The notes under the pieces were generated by a model, which saw only the letters and a program-made list of their open reading frames with translations, searched no databases and was not told the DNA's origin. Both the position numbers and the translations under genes were made by a program. A stretch of 53,283 bases of DNA from Flammeovirgaceae bacterium UBA1842 (GTDB taxonomy: Bacteria; Bacteroidota; Bacteroidia; Cytophagales; Cyclobacteriaceae): NCBI GenBank assembly GCA_002338655.1, contig DDIU01000002.1, positions 1 through 53,283 on the forward strand. The letters are read 5' to 3'. How positions within the stretch are numbered: the first letter of the stretch is position 1; the number at the start of each line of letters is the position of its first letter. This document shows, one piece after another, positions 35,373 through 43,693 of the stretch.

Positions 35373-35849
35373 ATGCAAAAATTTCTGATCCTAATTACCG
35401 TGATATTGGGTAGTATTCAACTTAATGCTCAGCAGGCGAAAGTTGTAAAATTCCCCGAGCTCAACGATCTCATCAATTCAAAAAGTGATAAGATTCAAGT
35501 TTTCAATTTTTGGGCAACTTGGTGTGGACCATGTATTAAGGAGCTTCCCTACTTTGAAGCGGCCCGTGAAAAGATGGGCGATAAAATAGAGGTTAATTTG
35601 GTTAGTGTGGATTTTGTTGAAGAGCTTAGCAAAGTCAATAAGTTCATTACCAGAAAAAACCTAAAATCCAATATTTACCTAATAGACGATATCGATTATA
35701 ATAGTTGGATTGATAAAGTAGATACCAAATGGTCTGGGGCAATTCCTGCCACGTTGGTCATCAATACGACTACAGGTGAAAGGACCTTTGTTGAGCACGA
35801 GCTTAAAGAAGGGGAGCTGGAGAAAATGATTACTGAACTTATTAACTAA
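35373..35849 (+). CDS. TlpA-like thioredoxin-fold protein
   Basis: A 158-residue thioredoxin-fold protein with a signal peptide (about 1-20, cut after LNAQ) and the active site WATWCGPC at 47-54 followed by KELPYFE. It is probably periplasmic and reduces disulfides, or serves cytochrome or envelope maturation. A cis-Pro lies in AIPATLVI. It is 11 bases upstream of a second thioredoxin-fold gene, so both are likely one operon. Confidence 0.92.
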   Translation: MQKFLILITVILGSIQLNAQQAKVVKFPELNDLINSKSDKIQVFNFWATWCGPCIKELPYFEAAREKMGDKIEVNLVSVDFVEELSKVNKFITRKNLKSNIYLIDDIDYNSWIDKVDTKWSGAIPATLVINTTTGERTFVEHELKEGELEKMITELIN

Positions 35850-35860
35850 AATAGATCACC

Positions 35861-36466
35861 ATGAAAACTAAAATTCTATCATTATTATGCCTGGCTTTGT
35901 TTTTTGCAGGTACACCAACAGAAAAAACATATCAAATTGGAGATGCGGTAAATGATTTTACACTTAAAAATATTGATGGTAAGATGATTTCCTTATCAGA
36001 GTATGCTGACAAAGGGGCTATCGTAATATTTGATTGTAATACCTGCCCTTATTCTCAGGCTTATAGGGAAAGGATTAAGGCATTGGATGCAAAATATGCC
36101 CCAAAAGGGTTTCCAGTTATTGCTATAAACCCTAACGATCCGAATAAATCACCTGGCGATAGCTTTGATAAAATGGTGTCTTATGGCAAAGAGCATAATT
36201 ATAAACACGCCTACTTACAAGATATTGATCAGTCAGTGACAAGGGCCTTTGGTGCCACTAACACACCCCATGTTTTCATTGTAAAGAAGGATGACGGAAA
36301 AATGATTTTGAATTATATCGGTGCCATAGACAACAATACCAGGGATGCGAAGGCAGCTGATAAAAAATATGTGGAGAGTGCTGTTGACCAATTGCTAAAA
36401 GGCGAAAAAGTAGAAACAAACAAAACAAAAGCAATTGGATGTAGCATTAAATGGAAAGAGGCATAA
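35861..36466 (+). CDS. Thioredoxin/peroxiredoxin-fold secreted protein
   Basis: A 201-residue protein with a signal-like N-terminus (hydrophobic 4-16), then an AhpC/TSA-like fold. The redox site is FDCNTCPYSQAYRERI with Cys59 and Cys62; the family more often has NHCPYV or TCPVV here. TPHVFIV supplies the cis-Pro. It probably works with the preceding TlpA-like protein in the periplasm. The DinB gene begins 3 bases after its stop. Confidence 0.85.
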   Translation: MKTKILSLLCLALFFAGTPTEKTYQIGDAVNDFTLKNIDGKMISLSEYADKGAIVIFDCNTCPYSQAYRERIKALDAKYAPKGFPVIAINPNDPNKSPGDSFDKMVSYGKEHNYKHAYLQDIDQSVTRAFGATNTPHVFIVKKDDGKMILNYIGAIDNNTRDAKAADKKYVESAVDQLLKGEKVETNKTKAIGCSIKWKEA

Positions 36467-36469
36467 GTT

Positions 36470-36982
36470 ATGAGTAAGCCTAGCTTAAATGAACTACCGC
36501 AATTTTACAGAAAATATGTGGAGGCAGTGAGTTATGATGACCTCATCCCGGGGTTAATCGGTAGTGGAAATGAGACCATCGATTTAATGAAATCAATACC
36601 TGAAAAATCCGGAGATTATAAGTACGGTCCGGATAAATGGACGGTGAAGCAGGTTTTAACCCATATGATCGATGCAGAAAGGGTATTTGCTTATCGTGCA
36701 CTACGATTCGCCCGAAATGATAAAACCGAACTTTCTGGTTTTGAAGAAAACGACTGGGCACCGGAAGCCAATGCTTCCAACCGGAAGCTTTATAAGATTA
36801 TTGAGGAGTATAATAATGTTCGTGCCTCTACAGTGGATTTATTTGCGAGCTGCTCTGAAGAAATGCTAAAAAGAGTGGGAACAGCCAACGGATCACAAAT
36901 GTCGGTAAATGCCATTGGGTTTGTAATTATAGGCCATGAAACCCATCATAGGAAAATTCTCAATGAGCGATATTTTTCTTAA
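36470..36982 (+). CDS. DinB-family protein
   Basis: A 170-residue DinB/YfiT four-helix bundle protein, cytoplasmic. The metal-binding triad is visible: His65 in VLTHMIDAE and His156/His160 in GHETHHRKI. DinB-fold proteins are thiol-dependent metalloenzymes in some cases (bacillithiol or mycothiol S-transferases); this member's substrate is unknown. It is last in the operon with the two thioredoxin-fold genes, which suggests a thiol-related task. A strong hairpin begins 17 bases after its stop. Confidence 0.88.
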   Translation: MSKPSLNELPQFYRKYVEAVSYDDLIPGLIGSGNETIDLMKSIPEKSGDYKYGPDKWTVKQVLTHMIDAERVFAYRALRFARNDKTELSGFEENDWAPEANASNRKLYKIIEEYNNVRASTVDLFASCSEEMLKRVGTANGSQMSVNAIGFVIIGHETHHRKILNERYFS

Positions 36983-36998
36983 TTGAAACCCTATTGTT

Positions 36999-37031
36999 AA
37001 ATTGCCCTGATGAAAGACTTCAGGGCAATTT
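36999..37031 (+). terminator. Perfect hairpin overlapping the dacB start
   Basis: AAATTGCCCTGA (36999-37010) and TCAGGGCAATTT (37020-37031) form a perfect 12-bp stem with a 9-base loop, followed by TATTTTT. It has the form of an intrinsic terminator for the thioredoxin-DinB operon, yet the A of the dacB ATG closes the stem and TG lies in the loop, so it also overlaps the next coding region. Confidence 0.75.
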
Positions 37032-38281
37032 TATTTTTAGCCCTCACCTGCTGTACAACTACCAAAATCCATAAGTCCATTGTAACAATGGAGAGTGACC
37101 ATAGTGACCATATCGGGCTATTGGTCTATGATCCAGTGGCAAAGAAGGAGGTGGTCAGTTATCACGCAGATAAATATTTTACCCCCGCTTCAAACACAAA
37201 AATACTGACCTTATATACTTGCCTGAAGGTACTGGGAGATTCTATCCCCGCATTATATTATCAACAATCTGGCGACTCGGTGATATTTTGGGGTACGGGC
37301 GACCCGACTTTTTTGAATCCTCTATTGCCAGAGAATAATGTATTGGATTTTTTAAAATCTCAGCAGGGTGATCTTTATTTCTCAGATGCTAATTTCTATG
37401 ATGAACGATTTGGGCCGGGGTGGGCTTGGGATGATTACAACTATACCTTTTCTTCGGAAAAGTCGCCATTACCGATATACGGAAACAATCTTGTTGTAAC
37501 GAAACCGGAAAATGAGCCATATTTATCATTAACCCCCAATTATTTCAAAAAGTATTTTTGGATGGGTGACTCTACGGAAAAGGCAGCACTTGACCGGACT
37601 TATGATAATAACATGTTTGTCTACACCCCTTCCAAACGAAAACTAGATGTAACCCGTCCATTCAAAAACACTGGCTTGGTGACGGCCCAACTATTATCGG
37701 ATACATTAAAACGACCTGTTCGGTACCTCAATAAAACATTACCCATTCAGCATGAGATATATTATGGTATCGTAACAGACAGTATTTATAAAGTGATGAT
37801 GCAGGAAAGCGATAATTTTATGGCCGAACAATTATTGCTTACCACGGCAGGGGTGGTATCAGATTCCTTGAAATCTGATATCGCTATTGAATACATGATG
37901 AACAATTATTTAATGCAAATGCCTGACCCGCCAGTTTGGCGCGATGGTTCTGGATTATCCCGGTATAATTTAGTGACCCCCCGGTCACTTGTATGGTTGT
38001 GGGAGAAAATATTGGAAGAAAAGCCAAGAGAGGAGCTGTTCCCATTATTGGCTACAGGTGGTCAGTCAGGCACCTTAAAGAACTATTATCGATCTAATTC
38101 ACCTTATATTATCGGGAAAACTGGGACATTGAGTAATGTCCATAATCTAAGTGGATTTCTGATAACCCGTTCGGGTAAGCTTTTTATATTTAGTTTTATG
38201 AACAATAATTACCCCACCTCATCCGCTCCCATCAAAATGAAGATGGAGCAGATTTTGTGGGACATCCACTTAAAATATTGA
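37010..38281 (+). CDS. dacB: D-Ala-D-Ala carboxypeptidase, PBP4 family lipoprotein
   Basis: A 423-residue peptidase S13 (PBP4-like) enzyme that trims or cross-cleaves peptidoglycan peptides. All three motifs are present: SNTK with Ser61 and Lys64, SDN in QESDNFMAEQ, and KTG in IIGKTGTLSN. The N-terminus KDFRAILFLALTCC is a lipoprotein signal (Cys at 14 or 15), so it is probably tethered to a membrane. Shorter than E. coli PBP4 (about 475), with a reduced inserted domain. The stop is 1 base from the nagZ-like gene; start and leader overlap the upstream hairpin. Confidence 0.9.
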   Translation: MKDFRAILFLALTCCTTTKIHKSIVTMESDHSDHIGLLVYDPVAKKEVVSYHADKYFTPASNTKILTLYTCLKVLGDSIPALYYQQSGDSVIFWGTGDPTFLNPLLPENNVLDFLKSQQGDLYFSDANFYDERFGPGWAWDDYNYTFSSEKSPLPIYGNNLVVTKPENEPYLSLTPNYFKKYFWMGDSTEKAALDRTYDNNMFVYTPSKRKLDVTRPFKNTGLVTAQLLSDTLKRPVRYLNKTLPIQHEIYYGIVTDSIYKVMMQESDNFMAEQLLLTTAGVVSDSLKSDIAIEYMMNNYLMQMPDPPVWRDGSGLSRYNLVTPRSLVWLWEKILEEKPREELFPLLATGGQSGTLKNYYRSNSPYIIGKTGTLSNVHNLSGFLITRSGKLFIFSFMNNNYPTSSAPIKMKMEQILWDIHLKY

Positions 38282-38282
38282 T

Positions 38283-39368
38283 ATGCACAAACACTTTATA
38301 ATAGTATTCTTACTTGTTTCATCAAATCTATTTGCGCAATTGAAAGACAGTCTCGATTTTAAAATTGGGCAAATGTTGATTGTTGGAGTCCATGAAACGA
38401 GTGCAGCAAGTAATCCCGGTATATTAAAAGATATAAAAGAAGGTAAAGTGGGAGGTGTTATTTTATTTGAAAAGAACATAGCGCCAGACAATTCGATTAA
38501 TAACTTAAAAAACTTCATTAGTGGGCTAAGTGATGGGGCACCGCTACCCTTATTTGTCGCTATTGACCAAGAGGGCGGCTTGATCAACAGGTTGAAAGTG
38601 AAGTACGGTTTTCCAAAATCAGTGTCAGCAGCATATCTGGGAAAAACAGGCAATCTGGATTCCACAAGATTTTATGCGGAATCAACAGCCACTACACTTA
38701 AAGGATTGGGCATTAATGTAAATTTTGCTCCAGTAGTGGATATTTTGGTTGAAGGCAATCCTGTGATATCAAAGCACGGACGAGCGTATTCGGAAAACCC
38801 TGATAGTGTGGCATTGCATGCCGAAGTAGTGGTGGAGGTAATGAAAAAGCACGGAATTGTTAGCGTATTAAAACATTTTCCGGGTCATGGTAGCTCCATG
38901 GCAGATTCTCATTTGGGTGTGGCGGATGTAACCAAGTACTGGACAAAGAAAGAGCTCGTACCGTACAAATACATGCTCAAAAAACATGAAGTGGATGCTA
39001 TCATGACGGCACATATTGTAAACAAAAAATTGGACAAAACTGGACTGCCGGGAACCTTATCAAAACCGATAATGACCGATTTATTGCGCAAGGAGATGGG
39101 TTTTGATGGCGTTATTTTTTCAGATGATATGCAAATGCATGCCATTACCAAATATTATGGATTGGAAAAAGCACTCAAACTTTCCATTTTGGCAGGAGTG
39201 GATGTCCTGATGTTTTCGAATAACATTCAAGGCAGTGAAAACAGAACCGTGGACACCGTTCATGAACTGATTAAGAAAATGGTACTGGATGGGGTGATCA
39301 GTAAAGAAAGGATTGATCAATCTTACCGTAGAATTGTTAAACTTAAAAATACTAGAATCAATGGTTAA
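38283..39368 (+). CDS. Secreted beta-N-acetylhexosaminidase-like GH3 enzyme
   Basis: A 361-residue glycoside hydrolase family 3 protein with only the catalytic barrel, as in NagZ. A signal peptide (about 1-19, ending LFAQ) makes it periplasmic or secreted, unlike cytoplasmic NagZ. Visible: KHFPGHGSSMADSHLGV near 197 with the NagZ Asp-His dyad, and FSDDMQMHAI with the nucleophile Asp. It probably removes GlcNAc from peptidoglycan fragments, matching the upstream carboxypeptidase. Its 3' end overlaps the next gene by 8 bases. Confidence 0.9.
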   Translation: MHKHFIIVFLLVSSNLFAQLKDSLDFKIGQMLIVGVHETSAASNPGILKDIKEGKVGGVILFEKNIAPDNSINNLKNFISGLSDGAPLPLFVAIDQEGGLINRLKVKYGFPKSVSAAYLGKTGNLDSTRFYAESTATTLKGLGINVNFAPVVDILVEGNPVISKHGRAYSENPDSVALHAEVVVEVMKKHGIVSVLKHFPGHGSSMADSHLGVADVTKYWTKKELVPYKYMLKKHEVDAIMTAHIVNKKLDKTGLPGTLSKPIMTDLLRKEMGFDGVIFSDDMQMHAITKYYGLEKALKLSILAGVDVLMFSNNIQGSENRTVDTVHELIKKMVLDGVISKERIDQSYRRIVKLKNTRING

Positions 39369-39627
39369 GAATATAATAATAGGGGTACTTGTGGTATTTA
39401 GTTTGGGCTTTTTAACATTTGCTTTTTATCAAAAGACATTGGCAGAGAATGCTAGAATGGAGGCTGTGGAATGCGCTGAAATTTCAAGAAAAGCACAAGA
39501 AGAGGCTAAAAAGGCAGTGGATAAAGCGTATAAAGCAATGTTAGAAGCAATGGAACAAAAACAAATTGCTGAAATGGCACATGTTGACGCAACACAGAAA
39601 TTAAGAGCTGAAAAAACGAATAAATAA
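39361..39627 (+). CDS. Small membrane-anchored coiled-coil protein
   Basis: An 88-residue protein: one N-terminal membrane helix (about 4-22), then an Ala-, Glu- and Lys-rich helix of some 60 residues with heptad-like spacing (AEISRKAQEEAKKAVDKAY and so on), probably a coiled coil. I use the ATG at 39361, overlapping the glycosidase gene by 8 bases; longer versions start inside it. It ends in a TAATG overlap with hutG. Function unknown; perhaps a scaffold or spacer in the envelope. Confidence 0.7.
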   Translation: MVKNIIIGVLVVFSLGFLTFAFYQKTLAENARMEAVECAEISRKAQEEAKKAVDKAYKAMLEAMEQKQIAEMAHVDATQKLRAEKTNK

Positions 39628-40439
39628 TGCAAACAGAACCTTTTAAAATAATCACTCCTTTGGCACCCCGTGTGCCTATCTTAATATCAGTACCTCATTG
39701 TGGGGTGTTGTTTCCTGATGAAATAAAAAACGATTACAACCAAGAACTGATCAAAGCACCGGATGATACGGATTGGTTTGTGGATCAACTCTATGATTTT
39801 GCCACCGAAATGGGCATCACCATGATCACCGCACAATATAGTCGATGGGTAATTGATATTAACCGTGATCCCGAAAGTAAGCCATTGTATGATGACGGCA
39901 GGATAATTACAGAACTTTGCCCAACCGCTACTTTTGCTGGGGAGGACATCTACAAAGAGGGATGTAAGCCTAACGAGGACGAAGTGAAAAGAAGGATTAC
40001 CGCCTATTATAACCCTTATTATACAAAAATTACTGAGCTACTGGAGGATCTAAAAAAGGAATTTGGCCAGGTGATCTTTTGGGACTCACATTCCATTAGG
40101 GAATACGTACCCCTGATTAGAAAGGATAAATTTCCTGATTTGATTTTAGGGGATAATGATGGCAAAACAGCTCACCCCAGTCTTTCAAAATCAGCTCTAG
40201 AAAATTTAGAGAAAAGTGGCCTGGAAGTACGCCATAACACTCCGTTTAAAGGGGGTCATTTGACAAGATATTTTGGCCAACCACATAATAACCAGCATGG
40301 ACTTCAGCTTGAAATGACCAAAGTGAATTATATGGACGACCAGGAAGTCAACTACCATACACAGCGGGCGGAGAAAATACGGACTATGCTAAAAGAAGTG
40401 TTTCAAGGATTATTGGTAAAGTTGGAAGAACTTAAATGA
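39627..40439 (+). CDS. hutG: N-formylglutamate amidohydrolase
   Basis: A 270-residue enzyme of the FGase family that hydrolyses N-formyl-L-glutamate to glutamate and formate, last step of the histidine pathway through formimidoylglutamate deiminase. Visible: SVPHCGVLFPDE near 22, DTDWFVDQLYD near 48, INRDPES and WDSHSIR near 151. Length fits. It overlaps the coiled-coil gene by one base and hutF by four, so it is co-translated with the enzyme supplying its substrate. Confidence 0.9.
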   Translation: MQTEPFKIITPLAPRVPILISVPHCGVLFPDEIKNDYNQELIKAPDDTDWFVDQLYDFATEMGITMITAQYSRWVIDINRDPESKPLYDDGRIITELCPTATFAGEDIYKEGCKPNEDEVKRRITAYYNPYYTKITELLEDLKKEFGQVIFWDSHSIREYVPLIRKDKFPDLILGDNDGKTAHPSLSKSALENLEKSGLEVRHNTPFKGGHLTRYFGQPHNNQHGLQLEMTKVNYMDDQEVNYHTQRAEKIRTMLKEVFQGLLVKLEELK

Positions 40440-41803
40440 AAAAGTACAGATTCAAAGGCATATTACAGAACGAAGGGTGGATCGAAAATGCTACTATTTC
40501 CGTTGATGATGCGGGGTTGATTTCCTCTATTTCTTCAGAATCTCAAAACGTAGAGCAGGTGGCTGGATATGCACTTCCGGGTTTTCAGAATGCCCACTCC
40601 CATGCGTTCCAATATGCTATGGCAGGCATTGCCGAAAGACATCAGGCAGGCAAAGAAGCCGATGATTTTTGGAGCTGGCGCGAGGCTATGTATCAACTGG
40701 CTTTGACCATGTCACCAGATGACTTGGAAGCTGTCGCTACTATGCTGTATGCTGAGATGGCGAGGCATGGCTATACACAGGTGGCTGAATTTCATTATTT
40801 GCATCATGATATTGACGGTAAACCATATGCCAATCTTGCCGAGCATGGAGAAAGGTTAGTGTCTGCTGCTCAAAAGGCGGGGATTAAAATCACCTTAGTG
40901 CCTATGTTTTACCAAAGAGGCGGCTTTGGACTGGATCCACAGCCAAGGCAAAGGCGCTTTATTTCGAAAACCATTGAAGATTACGATAAATTATTGACGG
41001 CTTCGAAGCAAGCTACTTCCCATTATTCGGGGGCCAATTTAGGTTATGGGGTTCATTCCTTGCGTGCCGCAACTCCTGATGATTTTGTGAGGTTATTGGA
41101 GGAAAAAAGAACCATTCCATTTCACATCCATATTGCTGAGCAACTTAAAGAGATAGAGGATTCGATTTCCTATTTAAAAAAACGTCCTGTTCAATGGTTG
41201 CTAGACAATGTAAATATAGATGACAATTGCCATTTGGTCCATGCCACACACTTAATTGAGGAGGAGATTAAAGGTATAGCCAATAGCGGGGCCAACGTTG
41301 TCCTTTGTCCTTCAACCGAAGGCAATTTAGGGGATGGGATCTTTCCTTTAAAGCAATTTCAATCTTTAGGTGGGAAGTGGTCAATAGGCACTGACAGCCA
41401 TATTGGGCTTAACCCCTTGGAAGAATTACGTATTCTCGATTATGGGCAAAGGTTGACTTCCCACAACAGAAATACCTTTACTGATAAAAACGAGAATGAT
41501 AGCGGAACTTATGCCATTAAACAATCACAGATTACAGGAAGAAAGGCAATGGGAAATACCAATATAAAATACTTTGCAGTGGGCCAGCCGTTCGATGCGG
41601 TGGTTTATGATGCAAATACCGCTTTATTGGCGGCTTGTAGTATCGATAACCTGCTTTCTACAATTGTTTACGCCTCGGATTCAACGTGGGTATTGGGTAC
41701 TATGGTGGATGGTAAGTGGGTGGTTAAAGATCAAAATCATTCTCAGAAAGAAAAGATTACATTAAAGTTCAAGGAGACCATTCAAAAATTGAAGGTCAGA
41801 TAA
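40436..41803 (+). CDS. hutF: Formimidoylglutamate deiminase
   Basis: A 455-residue amidohydrolase-superfamily enzyme that turns N-formimidoyl-L-glutamate into N-formyl-L-glutamate and ammonia. Metal ligands: HSH at 54-56 in GFQNAHSHAFQ, the His in HIHIAEQ, the His pair in LVHATHL and the Asp in GTDSHIGLNPLEELR. The whole chain has the look of HutF (MAGIAERHQ, DDFWSWREAMY). It forms with hutG the two last steps of histidine breakdown; hutH, hutU and hutI are not in this window. Confidence 0.94.
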   Translation: MKKYRFKGILQNEGWIENATISVDDAGLISSISSESQNVEQVAGYALPGFQNAHSHAFQYAMAGIAERHQAGKEADDFWSWREAMYQLALTMSPDDLEAVATMLYAEMARHGYTQVAEFHYLHHDIDGKPYANLAEHGERLVSAAQKAGIKITLVPMFYQRGGFGLDPQPRQRRFISKTIEDYDKLLTASKQATSHYSGANLGYGVHSLRAATPDDFVRLLEEKRTIPFHIHIAEQLKEIEDSISYLKKRPVQWLLDNVNIDDNCHLVHATHLIEEEIKGIANSGANVVLCPSTEGNLGDGIFPLKQFQSLGGKWSIGTDSHIGLNPLEELRILDYGQRLTSHNRNTFTDKNENDSGTYAIKQSQITGRKAMGNTNIKYFAVGQPFDAVVYDANTALLAACSIDNLLSTIVYASDSTWVLGTMVDGKWVVKDQNHSQKEKITLKFKETIQKLKVR

Positions 41804-41912
41804 GTTTCCAACAATCACTTACTTAAAGTCCTGTTTTCAGAACGTGTTTTAGCCCGGAAACCACATTAATGGATTATTTGTTAAATTGTGATATCAAAAA
41901 TCATGTCTATAG

Positions 41913-43208
41913 GTGGCCAAACATGTTCTATTTTTTGTACTAATGCCTTTATTGGTAGCGTCAGTTCATCAGGCGAAGAGCCAAGTTGAAGTGGATACCA
42001 GCTATTCGGCAGATCATCTGGTAAGGGAAATATTGCTTGGCAGTGGGGTGTTGGTAGGGAATGTAAAATATACAGGTGAGAGATATGCTATTAGCAGTTA
42101 CGAAGACCCAACCAAAGAAATTGGCATTTCAAAAGGTATATTACTTACTTCAGGGAATGCTTTTTATGCCTTAGGCCCCAACAAAACCCCCCGATCGGGA
42201 TGGGCGAGCTCCGCTAAGGGAGATGAAGAACTTGAGGCCATTGCACGTGGTAAAACCTGGGATGCGGCCGTATTGGAATTTGATTTTGTTACGGTGTCAG
42301 AACACCTTTCTTTCCGTTATGTGTTTGCCTCTGAGGAATACCTGGAATATGTGGGCTCTAAATTCAATGATGTTTTTGGGTTTTTTATTTCTGGTGAGGG
42401 TATCGACAAAGTTAATATTGCCATGTTGCCCGATGGCATTACCCCGATTACGGTTAATACTGTCAATAATGAACTTAATGAAAACTACTATATAGACAAT
42501 ACTTACTTCAATACCACCGATCCGTTTATCTGGGATGTACGCAACAGAAAGGTAATCACCAACAAAAATTATCAGCAACCTGAAGTTCCACCCAAATACA
42601 ACATACAATTCGATGGGTTTACTACCGTACTGGAGGCGAAATATGACGTTATCCCAAATAAGGTTTATCATATTAAATTGGCCATAGCCGATATAGGTGA
42701 TGATATTCTTGATTCAGGTGTTTTTCTGGAAGCAGGTTCATTTCTTAGTTATGGAGATCAGGTTGTAGAATTGGACGACCATTTCAATACCAAAACCATT
42801 GCGGCTAAAATCCCAACCGTAAAGCCTAAATCGATAGTAAATAAAGAGCCCCAAAGAGTTGCTATACCCATGCAACAAAAATTTGGTCAGATTGAATTTG
42901 AATTTGATGAATATCACTTATCACCAATGGCCCTCAGTACCATTGTAAGGATTTATAATCAATGGAAGACTACCAGTAAAGCCTCCATTGAGGTTATTGG
43001 CCACACTGATGACTGGGGAAGTGTGGAGTATAATGAAGGCCTATCAAAGAACCGATCGCAGTCAGTGGCAGATATGTTAATTGAATTGGGCGTCCCGGAG
43101 AATTTAATAGTGATCGAATTCCGTGGGGAAACTGCTCCGATAAGCGACAATCAGACTTCAGAGGGCCGGGCACGCAACCGAAGAGTGGAATTTTATCTGA
43201 ACCATTAA
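41913..43208 (+). CDS. Choice-of-anchor L and OmpA-domain protein
   Basis: A 431-residue secreted protein. The signal peptide (about 1-24) is followed by a choice-of-anchor L domain (about 30-270; for example ISKGILLTSGNAFYALGPNK, FRYVFASEEYLEYVG and NDVFGFFISG). The C-terminal 120 residues are an OmpA peptidoglycan-binding domain with IEVIGHTDDWGS and ARNRRVEFYL. So an outer-membrane or surface protein tied to the cell wall. The start is a GTG at 41913; no in-frame ATG preserves the signal. It lies 109 bases after hutF and ends 10 bases from the convergent LEA2 gene. Confidence 0.88.
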   Translation: MAKHVLFFVLMPLLVASVHQAKSQVEVDTSYSADHLVREILLGSGVLVGNVKYTGERYAISSYEDPTKEIGISKGILLTSGNAFYALGPNKTPRSGWASSAKGDEELEAIARGKTWDAAVLEFDFVTVSEHLSFRYVFASEEYLEYVGSKFNDVFGFFISGEGIDKVNIAMLPDGITPITVNTVNNELNENYYIDNTYFNTTDPFIWDVRNRKVITNKNYQQPEVPPKYNIQFDGFTTVLEAKYDVIPNKVYHIKLAIADIGDDILDSGVFLEAGSFLSYGDQVVELDDHFNTKTIAAKIPTVKPKSIVNKEPQRVAIPMQQKFGQIEFEFDEYHLSPMALSTIVRIYNQWKTTSKASIEVIGHTDDWGSVEYNEGLSKNRSQSVADMLIELGVPENLIVIEFRGETAPISDNQTSEGRARNRRVEFYLNH

Positions 43209-43218
43209 CTTTATTGAG

Positions 43219-43668
43219 TCAATACCTCAACCTGATTTCATCTTCGTAATCGACCTTCACTTTTATGGGCAAACCACGATAAGATAATTTGATATACCCC
43301 TTGTAACGGGCTTTCATTTTTCGGCCCTGCAGTACATTAATAATACTTTTGATTACACCAACTTCGCCAATATTAAATGTGGCATCCACCGGTACTTTAA
43401 ATTCGGATAAAGCTCTCACCTTGGTTCGTACACTATGATTTATTTTACCAATCTTTTTGTCTTCCAATGTTACTTCAATGTCCACTTTCCTTAAGGTCAT
43501 TCCTACTTTATTGGGATTATAGAAATAGGCATTCCCATTTAAGAAAGCCTCTTTACCAGACACCTTGTTTATTTTAATATCACCAACACCTTTAAAAACG
43601 GGCATTTCTTCAGGCTTGGTACATGAAAAAAATATTATTGGAAGGGCCAATAGAAGGAAATATTTCAT
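43219..43668 (-). CDS. LEA2/WHy-domain lipoprotein
   Basis: A 149-residue lipoprotein with a lipobox ending FFSC (Cys about 16) and a late-embryogenesis-abundant type 2 domain: NAYFYNPNKVGMTLRKVDIEVTL and KVPVDATFNI are typical of the family. It may stabilise envelope proteins under stress; that role is inferred. The ATG at 43668 is chosen over longer starts because it gives a clean lipoprotein signal and no overlap with the upstream amidohydrolase gene, which ends 25 bases before. Confidence 0.85.
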   Translation of the reverse strand: MKYFLLLALPIIFFSCTKPEEMPVFKGVGDIKINKVSGKEAFLNGNAYFYNPNKVGMTLRKVDIEVTLEDKKIGKINHSVRTKVRALSEFKVPVDATFNIGEVGVIKSIINVLQGRKMKARYKGYIKLSYRGLPIKVKVDYEDEIRLRY

Positions 43669-43693
43669 AGGTAAGTCAGTATTGTAGATTTTA

